Shown here in pieces: positions 44,643-51,696 of a DNA stretch of 52,959 nt. Source of the DNA: Syntrophales bacterium (GTDB taxonomy: Bacteria; Desulfobacterota; Syntrophia; Syntrophales; UBA2210). The notes under the pieces were generated by a model that saw only the letters and a list, made by a program, of their open reading frames with translations, had not been told where the DNA came from and did not search any database. Both the position numbers and the translations under genes were made by a program. The DNA lies in NCBI GenBank assembly GCA_023228425.1, contig JALOBE010000020.1, positions 1 to 52,959 on the forward strand, written 5' to 3'. Position 1 is the first letter of the stretch, and each line of letters begins with the position of its first letter.

Positions 44643-44927
44643 TCATTCGTCGTTTATACTGTTCTTCAGCTTTTCAGAGGCTTTAAAGGTGATGACTTTT
44701 CTCGGTTCTGTGGTGATCTTCTCCCCGGTCTGGAGATTCCTGCCTGTTCGGGCCTTCTTTTCATTGACCGCCCATTTCCCGAAACCTGAGACCTTCACCG
44801 GGTTGCCTTCCTCGAGCCCGGACTTGATGATGTCAAAGAAGCCTTCCACGATCCTGGCACATTCGGACCTTGGAAGATTGAGGTCTACTGAGAGGTGGTC
44901 GATCATGTCCCGTTTTGTCAATGCCAT
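44643..44927 (-). CDS. integration host factor/HU-family DNA-bending protein (IHF alpha-like)
   Basis: 94 residues from the ATG at 44927 (AGGAG eight bases upstream); the longer frame to 44978 has no support. It starts MALTKRDMIDHLSVDLNLPRSE, has the core VKVSGFGKWAVNEKKARTGRNLQTGEKI with the beta-ribbon arm tip residues, and ends PRKVITFKASEKLK. GRNLQTGE replaces the usual GRNPKTGE, so the intercalating proline is Leu here, which may weaken bending. Island-borne IHF-like proteins often serve integration or gene silencing. Confidence 0.88.
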   Translation of the reverse strand: MALTKRDMIDHLSVDLNLPRSECARIVEGFFDIIKSGLEEGNPVKVSGFGKWAVNEKKARTGRNLQTGEKITTEPRKVITFKASEKLKNSINDE

Positions 44928-45110
44928 GGGTGTGCTCCTGGGTTGTGGTTTATCCCTCGTCGTTGGCTGACCCATCAAATATGACCTTACCTGTTTCCTT
45001 CGATATGGCGATCAATCTTGACGAGCGAAGGCCAAATGTAACGGCTTGATCTGAGAAAAGAATATGCCAACAATTTTCTATTGGAAGACCATAATAATAG
45101 AAGAACCGCA

Positions 45111-46217
45111 TCAGAGAGACTTATATGCCTCATCCTTTTCCTTGAGCGGATGCTTCTGAAACACGTCGGTGTTGCTATGGTAATCGGGATAGTTTTCATA
45201 AAGCACTACGTTCTCTTTTGCCACCTTATCTCGGAATAGATCATAAAAGCGTCGTATGAATGTAAGCCCAAGGCTTATTCCCTCTTTTTTTCTCGTAATT
45301 ACAGATGGATTTATTATTACCAACTTTTCAAGGGGTGCCTCGCGTGGCTGCCGCAACAACCATGTCACGTAAAAATCCGTCGGTGGAAGACTATAGCCCC
45401 ATACAACTAATTCATTCACAGCGGTCATTTCTTTAGCAGCAAAATTCCAGATACGACGTATCATTGGATACTGTCGATAACCCTTGTTTAATACTGGCGG
45501 GACAATTAAAAACACAAGGGGTTCGTGGCAACTTGAGCAATATTTCATTTTTCGGGGGTTTAGAGCAGGATAAACCTTTCGGAAAGACCTGCACGTTTCA
45601 TTAGCACAATAGAGCCAATCGACCGAGCCGTGTGCTTTCAGATAATAGCCGTGGGCGGTCGTCCACTCTTCATAAGGTGGTTCGGGAAACGCTCCAGCCC
45701 AAGTGCGCTCACTCAATGCAGACAATTTATTAACAAAATTTTTGTAGTGTGCTGGATCATATGAATCCTTTTTATTACCACCAAGGAGTTGAGCTCTGCC
45801 TAGTGAATTGTCAAGTACAACATCCCAGTTAAATGTAATTATCGTATCGGAGGGGTGAAGTTGTTGTACAAAATAATCGTACTCACTTTCTTGATCTTCT
45901 AGCCCGTCTTCAAGAAGAATCAAAATGTCTTGAATTAATGTATGTAATTGCTGGCGAACAAGTAAATAATCAGGAGACGTTGTTCTTTCTATTTCAATTT
46001 CCAGGTGTGTCAAAAAAGTTTCAATATCGATTTTTCGCTTGCTCTTAAAAATATCTTCGCCATATATTCCTTGTGCGTAGCTTCTGATTTTCTCAAACCT
46101 TGCTCCATCATCGAGGCCTAGTTTACGAGCAACGGGGAAAAAATCAGCAATCGACGGAAACGACCCGTGACTGTGTCCGATTGAACTCCCCGAACCCAAT
46201 ACATATATTCTTTTCAT
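45111..46217 (-). CDS. SIR2-like domain protein with zinc ribbon, candidate defence NADase
   Basis: 368 residues. Starts MKRIYVLGSGSSIGHS, a Rossmann-type GSGxS loop (8-14). The SIR2-like core shows FNWD (129-132), HGSVDWLYC (196-204) and the late GYSLPPTDFY (274-283), as in SIR2-like proteins of bacterial defence systems rather than true sirtuins. Four Cys (204, 209, 227, 230) form a zinc ribbon inserted after the HGS motif. AAGGAAGGT precedes the start. It is divergent from the type I restriction operon, separated by the inverted repeat. It may deplete NAD on infection; a pure sensing or effector role, or none, cannot be excluded. Confidence 0.75.
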   Translation of the reverse strand: MKRIYVLGSGSSIGHSHGSFPSIADFFPVARKLGLDDGARFEKIRSYAQGIYGEDIFKSKRKIDIETFLTHLEIEIERTTSPDYLLVRQQLHTLIQDILILLEDGLEDQESEYDYFVQQLHPSDTIITFNWDVVLDNSLGRAQLLGGNKKDSYDPAHYKNFVNKLSALSERTWAGAFPEPPYEEWTTAHGYYLKAHGSVDWLYCANETCRSFRKVYPALNPRKMKYCSSCHEPLVFLIVPPVLNKGYRQYPMIRRIWNFAAKEMTAVNELVVWGYSLPPTDFYVTWLLRQPREAPLEKLVIINPSVITRKKEGISLGLTFIRRFYDLFRDKVAKENVVLYENYPDYHSNTDVFQKHPLKEKDEAYKSL

Positions 46218-46435
46218 ACCTTCCTATCCTTCAGATCAGCCTTACTCCCAATATGCAAAACCCCGCTCTCTGTGACGAGATACGAGGCCTGTAAATGCTT
46301 CTCACATGGTTCCCTCTCTGATGCGGGTTGGTACTTTGAGTCGATATGGTCCCTGCTTTGTCGGTTTATAGATGTCAGTTGAAGGCTCCTGTAGTAGTAG
46401 CGGTTTAGGTTGCAATGGTCAACCCTGAAAACCAA
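46214..46435 (-). CDS. small open frame upstream of and overlapping the SIR2-like gene
   Basis: 73 codons, stop overlapping the SIR2-like start (ATGA), which would permit translational coupling. About 18 codons (KHLQASYLVTESGVL region) lie inside the left arm of the 53-bp inverted repeat, and the right arm also reads in an open frame with the same peptide. No family or clean ribosome site is recognised, so it may be a remnant or spurious. Confidence 0.3.
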   Translation of the reverse strand: MVFRVDHCNLNRYYYRSLQLTSINRQSRDHIDSKYQPASEREPCEKHLQASYLVTESGVLHIGSKADLKDRKV

Positions 46436-46633
46436 CCAATGCAGTTTGCAGGTTGACGGAACGATTACAAACCGTTACAAATAACCAGAACATTGACCAG
46501 CGGTTCTTCTTTCTCTCTGAATTTGACACAGGCAGGAATTCCATCGACAGGTAAACACCAACCGATTCCCGTGAGGGTAGCATGCGTGAAGCATTTACAG
46601 GCCTCGTATCTCGTCACAGAGAGCGGGGTTTTG
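46256..46633. repeat. 378-bp segment bounded by 53-bp inverted repeats
   Basis: Left arm 46256-46308 and right arm 46581-46633 are reverse complements; the outer 45 bases match perfectly and the inner eight have two mismatches. The 272-bp centre has no clear gene. A weak promoter-like pair TTGACG-N17-TACAAA (46453-46481) lies inside, pointing to hsdM. The segment sits between the divergent SIR2-like gene and hsdM. It may be an invertible switch, a small TIR element, or an inverted duplication of a gene end. Confidence 0.75.
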
Positions 46634-46681
46634 TATTTGTGACCGCAGGTATTTCATAATTTTCGACCACCTGGAGGCACA

Positions 46682-48235
46682 ATGGCAGTAGGTAACAACA
46701 ATCAGATTGAGAAACGCCTGTGGGATGCCGCTGATCAGATGCGGGCGAATTCCCGGCTCAAGTCATCGGAGTATTCCATCCCAGTTCTGGGTCTTATATT
46801 CCTGAGATATGCCGACCAGAAGTTCACCGTCGCTCGGAAGGAACTTGAAGGCAAGGGATCCGGGCGCCGGGTGGTGTCGAAGAACGACTATCAAGCCCAA
46901 AATGTTCTCTATCTGCCAGAGGAAGCCCGCTTCGAGAACCTGCTCAAAAAGCCCGAGGGAGTAAATATCGGGCAGGCGATTAACGACGCCATGCGGGCCG
47001 TGGAAACAGATAACCCGGATTTGAAGGACGTGCTGCCCAAGACCTACAACCGCCTTGAAAATGCCACGCTGGTGGAGCTACTCAAGACTATGAACTCCAT
47101 TCCCATGGACATCGAGGGCGACGCCTTCGGAAAGATCTATGAGTACTTCCTGGGTAAGTTCGCCATGGCCGAGGGGTCGAAGGGTGGTGAGTTTTTCACT
47201 CCCACGTCCATCGTCAAGCTCATTGTAGAAATACTGGAACCCTACCACGGGCGGATATTTGACCCTGCCTGCGGATCGGGCGGTATGTTCGTCCAGAGCG
47301 CACAGTTTGTGGAGAACCACAAGAAAAGTCCCTCATCAGAAATCAGTATCTACGGCCAGGAACGTGTGGCCGAGACGGTGCGCCTCAATAAAATGAACCT
47401 TGCCGTTCATGGACTTGCCGGCGACATCCGGCAGGGGAACACCTATTACGAGGACCTGCACAGAAGTCCCGGGAAGTTCGACTTTGTCCTCGCTAATCCC
47501 CCCTTCAACGTGAACAAGGTCGATAAGGACCGGCTGAAGGACGACCCACGCTTCCCCTTCGGACTGCCCAGGACCGACAACGCCAATTACATCTGGATGC
47601 AGATATTCTACAGTGCCTTGAATACGAAAGGCAGGGCCGGGTTCGTCATGGCAAACTCGGCGTCAGATGCCCGATCCTCGGAGCTGGACATACGAAAGCA
47701 GCTTATAGAAGACAAATCGGTGGATATCATGGTGGCAGTGGGGCCGAACATGTTCTACACCGTTACCCTGCCCTGCACTCTCTGGTTTCTTGACAGGGGC
47801 AAGAAGGGTACAGACAGAGAGAATACGGTCCTGTTCCTTGACGCCCGTCACATCTACACCCAGATAGACCGAGCCCACCGGGAGTTTACCCCTCAGCAGA
47901 TTGAGTTTCTTGCGAACATCGTCAGGCTGTACCGGGGAGAGGAACCTGAAGACCGGCATGATAGCTCTGGTATGGTGGAGGAGCATTTCCCGCAGGGAGA
48001 ATATGGGGATGTTCCCGGCCTCTGCAAGGTAGCAACCATTGAGGAGATCGAGGCCCAGGGCTGGAGCCTGAATCCGGGCCGGTATGTGGGAGTGGCCGCG
48101 GGGAAAGCTGATGACTTTGACTTCAAGGAACGGCTGGAGGAGCTAAATGAGGAGCTGGAGGCGTTGAACCTGGAGGCAAGGGGGTTGGAAGAGCGGATTG
48201 CGGAGAATGTGGCGAAGTTGCTGGAGGGGGTGTGA
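46682..48235 (+). CDS. hsdM: type I restriction-modification system, DNA methyltransferase subunit
   Basis: 517 residues. N6-adenine methyltransferase subunit of the HsdM2S complex. N-terminal HsdM helical domain (LWDAADQMRANSRLKSSEYSIP), then GGEFFTP, motif I DPACGSGG (194-201) and motif IV NPPF (272-275), both intact. C-terminal coiled segment (EERLEELNEELEALNLEARG) contacts HsdS. GGAGG five bases before the ATG. It is the first gene of hsdM-hsdS-DUF262/AlbA-hsdR, each overlapping the next. Confidence 0.96.
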   Translation: MAVGNNNQIEKRLWDAADQMRANSRLKSSEYSIPVLGLIFLRYADQKFTVARKELEGKGSGRRVVSKNDYQAQNVLYLPEEARFENLLKKPEGVNIGQAINDAMRAVETDNPDLKDVLPKTYNRLENATLVELLKTMNSIPMDIEGDAFGKIYEYFLGKFAMAEGSKGGEFFTPTSIVKLIVEILEPYHGRIFDPACGSGGMFVQSAQFVENHKKSPSSEISIYGQERVAETVRLNKMNLAVHGLAGDIRQGNTYYEDLHRSPGKFDFVLANPPFNVNKVDKDRLKDDPRFPFGLPRTDNANYIWMQIFYSALNTKGRAGFVMANSASDARSSELDIRKQLIEDKSVDIMVAVGPNMFYTVTLPCTLWFLDRGKKGTDRENTVLFLDARHIYTQIDRAHREFTPQQIEFLANIVRLYRGEEPEDRHDSSGMVEEHFPQGEYGDVPGLCKVATIEEIEAQGWSLNPGRYVGVAAGKADDFDFKERLEELNEELEALNLEARGLEERIAENVAKLLEGV

Positions 48236-48240
48236 TAGGC

Positions 48241-49440
48241 ATGAGCGTAACTTGGAAGACCAGCATGCTTCGCGATATTTGCCAGAATATACAATATGGC
48301 CATACAGCAAGTGCCAATGACAATCATATCGGACCAAAGTTTCTCCGAATAACAGATATTGTTTCGGAGGCCATTGACTGGCCAAGTGTTCCGTATTGTA
48401 AGATTGAACCAAAAAAGAAAGACAAATACCTTCTTAGAAAAGGCGACATTGTAATTGCACGAACCGGAGCCACCACGGGGTATGCTAAGTATATTAAGAC
48501 GGCACCTGAATCGATTTTCGCATCATACCTTGTGCGGCTTCAACTCATTGATGGAGTAAATCCAAGATACGTTGGCTATGTTGTGGAATCAAATGCATAC
48601 AAAGAATTCATTCGGGCAAATTGGGGTGGTGCAGCCCAGCCGAATGCTAATGCGCAAATTCTAACTTCCTTTCATGTTCCTATCCCCCCTCTTCCCACGC
48701 AGCGCAAAATCGCCGCCATTCTTTCTGCCTATGACGATCTGATCGAGAACAACCTCCGACGCATCAAGATACTGGAGGAGATGGCCCAGAACCTCTACCG
48801 GGAATGGTTCGTCCATTTCCGCTTCCCCGGCCACGAAAAAACCCGCTTCGTCGTTTCCCCCCTCGGCCGCATTCCTGACGGATGGGAAGTAATAAAGATC
48901 GGTTACATCCTGAAGAAGATCAAACGAGGTACCAAAATACAGAAACGAGACTACACCATAGAAGGCTTGATCCCTGTTGTCGATCAGGGGAAGGATTTTA
49001 TTGGTGGGTACACCAACGACAAGGCATCTCTAATCTCTCATGAATTGCCACTGGTTGTCTTTGGCGATCACACAAGGGTTTTGAAGTTTATCGCATTTCC
49101 ATTCGCTTGCGGGGCCGATGGAACTCAACTTTTGAAGTCGAATGACGAACGAATGCCAATGAGTTTATTTTATTATACCCTATTGTCCATTGATCTTTCT
49201 GATTTTGCATATGCTCGCCACTTCAAGTTTCTTAAAGAGGAACCTCTTGCTTTGCCAACACAGAAGATCGCGGACTATTTTGATCAGTTTGTCTCACCAC
49301 TTCAAGACCAGATCAGATCTTTAATGCAGAAAAACTCGATCCTCCGCCGTACCCGCGACCTTCTTCTCCCCAAGCTCATCTCCGGGGAGATGGATGTGTC
49401 GGAACTGGATATAACAATACCCGAGGAGATCTCGGCATGA
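48241..49440 (+). CDS. hsdS: type I restriction-modification system, specificity subunit
   Basis: 399 residues from the ATG at 48241 (GGAGGGGG upstream); a GTG at 48232 overlapping the hsdM stop is an alternative. Two target-recognition domains, about 1-145 and 210-335, each followed by a conserved coiled helix (PPLPTQRKIAAILSAYDDLI and TQKIADYFDQFVSPLQDQI). The recognition parts are visibly richer in A and T than the conserved helices, the usual sign of domain exchange. Full length with no break seen. Confidence 0.93.
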   Translation: MSVTWKTSMLRDICQNIQYGHTASANDNHIGPKFLRITDIVSEAIDWPSVPYCKIEPKKKDKYLLRKGDIVIARTGATTGYAKYIKTAPESIFASYLVRLQLIDGVNPRYVGYVVESNAYKEFIRANWGGAAQPNANAQILTSFHVPIPPLPTQRKIAAILSAYDDLIENNLRRIKILEEMAQNLYREWFVHFRFPGHEKTRFVVSPLGRIPDGWEVIKIGYILKKIKRGTKIQKRDYTIEGLIPVVDQGKDFIGGYTNDKASLISHELPLVVFGDHTRVLKFIAFPFACGADGTQLLKSNDERMPMSLFYYTLLSIDLSDFAYARHFKFLKEEPLALPTQKIADYFDQFVSPLQDQIRSLMQKNSILRRTRDLLLPKLISGEMDVSELDITIPEEISA

Positions 49441-51068
49441 GTGAAACCGTTTTTAAAAAGGTCGATTATGACTTGAGCTTACTGATGAAGTATATCGGAT
49501 TAGGGGAAATTGGACTGCCCGACATTCAGCGTCCCTTCGTCTGGAGGAATGCCAAGGTCCGAGATCTGTTTGATTCGATGTATAAGGGCTATCCTGTGGG
49601 CTATTTCTTGTTTTGGGAAAACGAACTTACCGATTCTTCTCGAGCCATCGGAGCAGACAGGAAGCAGAAGCCACCCCGTTTGGTCATTGTGGATGGGCAG
49701 CAACGGCTGACTTCGCTTTACTCTGTTATAAGGAATGTTCCTGTTCTCAGGGAGAACTTTGAAACTGAACACATAAAGATTTCTTTTAATCCACTGGAAG
49801 AAGTGTTCGAGGTAACCGATGCGGCGATACTTCGTGACAAGGCATTTATTCCGGACATATCGGTTTTGTGGGAAGATGATGCGAGGATAACCAGGATTAT
49901 ACGTGAATACTTGAGAAATCTTCGAAGCAACCGGGAAGTCAGTGAAGAAGAAGAATCAATCATTGAAGACCGTATTGAAAAACTGAAGGGGTTGTTGAGT
50001 TTTCCTTTTGTTGCCCTCGAACTGGCACCGGATATAGACGAAGAATCGGTGTCTGACGTCTTTGTCCGAATCAACAGCAAAGGAACGCCGCTGAATCAGG
50101 CGGACTTTATTCTGACTCTCATGTCTGTGTTTTGGGATGAAGGGCGGGCTGAATTGGAAGGTTTCTGCAGGGAGTCCCGCAAGCCGTCCAAAAAAGGGGA
50201 GGCATCACCTTTTAATCACTTTATCGAACCTTCTCCGGACCAGTTGCTCCGTGTATCCGTGGGGGTAGCCTTCAAGCGGGCCCGGTTGAAATATGTCTAT
50301 TCGATCCTGCGGGGCAAGGACCTGGAGACAGAAAAGTTCAGCGATGAACTCCGGGAAAAGCAATTCGCCCTTCTCAAGGAAGCGCAGAGTCGTGTTCTCA
50401 ACCTTCAGTATTGGCATGATTTTATGCAATGTATCCGACAGGCCGGATTTCGTAGCAGCAAGATGATCAGCTCACAGAATAACCTGCTGTTCTCATATAT
50501 GCTCTACTTGATAGGTCGCACCGAGTACAAGGTTGACGAGTTTACCCTCCGCCGGCTGATCGCCCGCTGGTTTTTCATGTCAGCAGTGACGGGCCGTTTT
50601 ACCAGTTCTCCTGAATCAGCTATGGAGTTCGATCTTGCCCGGTTGCGTGATGTGACTACCGCCGAAGGGTTCGTCAAAACACTGGGCCAGGTATGTGACA
50701 TCACCCTTACGAGTGATTTCTGGACCCTGTCCCTGCCCAATGATCTGGCAACCTCGTCGCCACGGAGCCCGTCACTTTTTGCCTATCATGCGGCTTTGGT
50801 CCTGCTCGATGCACGGGCGTTATTTTCAAACAGCAAGGTGGCGGACCTTCTGGACCCGGCAATGCGAGCCAAGAAGTCTGCCGTGGAGCGTCACCATCTA
50901 TTCCCCAAGGGCTATTTAGGCAAGCAGAAGATAACCTCCATCCGGGATACCAACCAGATCGCCAATTACGCACTGGTCGAGTGGGGGGACAATATCACCA
51001 TATCGGACCAGTCGCCCGCTGACTACGTGCCCCCCCATGAAAGAGCGATTCAAGCAGGCGATGCTTGA
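49437..51068 (+). CDS. DUF262-HNH (GmrSD-like) protein, C-terminus cut off by a frameshift
   Basis: 543 residues as read. N-terminal DUF262 with DIQRPFVW (29-36) and DGQQRLTSL (86-94), then FVRINSKGTPLNQAD, as in the nucleotide-sensing GmrS part. C-terminal HNH-like region with ERHHLFPKGYL (484-494) and DTNQIANYAL (504-513). Related proteins then continue ADYVP...ERMYxxHALPExW; here that continuation is in the +1 frame after a run of seven C, and this frame ends after about ten unrelated residues. Such proteins are modification-dependent nucleases or phage defence factors. It sits between hsdS and hsdR. Confidence 0.85.
   Translation: MSETVFKKVDYDLSLLMKYIGLGEIGLPDIQRPFVWRNAKVRDLFDSMYKGYPVGYFLFWENELTDSSRAIGADRKQKPPRLVIVDGQQRLTSLYSVIRNVPVLRENFETEHIKISFNPLEEVFEVTDAAILRDKAFIPDISVLWEDDARITRIIREYLRNLRSNREVSEEEESIIEDRIEKLKGLLSFPFVALELAPDIDEESVSDVFVRINSKGTPLNQADFILTLMSVFWDEGRAELEGFCRESRKPSKKGEASPFNHFIEPSPDQLLRVSVGVAFKRARLKYVYSILRGKDLETEKFSDELREKQFALLKEAQSRVLNLQYWHDFMQCIRQAGFRSSKMISSQNNLLFSYMLYLIGRTEYKVDEFTLRRLIARWFFMSAVTGRFTSSPESAMEFDLARLRDVTTAEGFVKTLGQVCDITLTSDFWTLSLPNDLATSSPRSPSLFAYHAALVLLDARALFSNSKVADLLDPAMRAKKSAVERHHLFPKGYLGKQKITSIRDTNQIANYALVEWGDNITISDQSPADYVPPHERAIQAGDA
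51030..51036 (+). repeat. poly-C tract (C7) at the frameshift point
   Basis: Seven consecutive C occur at the exact place where the DUF262-HNH reading frame loses family similarity. Removing one C (or adding two) joins ADYVPP in frame to MKERFKQAMLERMYRMHALP. Short homopolymers of this kind are prone to slipped-strand change and also to sequencing error. Confidence 0.85.
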
Positions 51069-51696
51069 ACGAATGTATCGTATGCATGCCCTTCCGGAAA
51101 ACTGGGAGCATATGCAATATCAGGATTTCCTGGAAAAGCGTCGTGAGCTTATTGCACAGGTCATTTCGGAAGGCTATTCAACTCTCGTTACCGGTGATGC
51201 AGAAGAAGGCCTGGCAGAAGACGTACTCGATCTGTCCCGGATCCTGATGGATGGCGAATCCGAGGAAGTGGAATTTAAGTCCACGCTCCGTACGAACCTG
51301 CACACCGGGAACAAAGATCCACGCATTGAGTTGGCGGTTCTGAAGACATTGGCCGGATTCTTAAACACCAATGGGGGAACCCTCGTTGTGGGCGTTGCTG
51401 ATGATGGGAGTCCGATAGGTATTCGAGCGGACAGCTTTGAAAACGAAGATAAAATGAGCCAGCATCTGGTCAATATCATCAAGTCCCGCATGGGTGTTAC
51501 TGCTATGACAAACTTGCATGCCCGGTTCGATGACCACGAGGACAACCGGGTTCTGGTGGTGAAGTGTGGCAAATCTCCCACGCCAGTGTTTGTGAAGGAT
51601 GAAGACAGGGAACGCTTTTACATTCGGACCGGACCGGCGACGACGGAGCTTGCCGCTAGCCAGACGCAGGAATATATCAAGCAGAGGTTTAGGTAA
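51037..51696 (+). CDS. AlbA_2 (Schlafen-like) domain protein carrying the detached DUF262 C-terminus
   Basis: 219 residues as a separate frame. Residues 1-50 (ERMYRMHALPENW, FLEKRRELIAQVISEGY) match the normal C-terminal tail of DUF262-HNH proteins, so this frame was probably once fused to the preceding gene. Residues about 74-219 are an AlbA_2 domain: EEVEFKST (77-83), GFLNTNGGTLVVGVADDG (107-124) and a last FYIRTGPATTEL. The fused product would be about 750 residues. No ribosome site suits the ATG at 51037, which supports the fusion. It overlaps hsdR by one base. Confidence 0.8.
   Translation: MKERFKQAMLERMYRMHALPENWEHMQYQDFLEKRRELIAQVISEGYSTLVTGDAEEGLAEDVLDLSRILMDGESEEVEFKSTLRTNLHTGNKDPRIELAVLKTLAGFLNTNGGTLVVGVADDGSPIGIRADSFENEDKMSQHLVNIIKSRMGVTAMTNLHARFDDHEDNRVLVVKCGKSPTPVFVKDEDRERFYIRTGPATTELAASQTQEYIKQRFR

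Noticed and set aside
44987..45199. Minus frame of 70 codons between the IHF-like and SIR2-like genes
   Set aside because: Overlaps the 3' end of the SIR2-like gene in another frame and shows no family or start signal.
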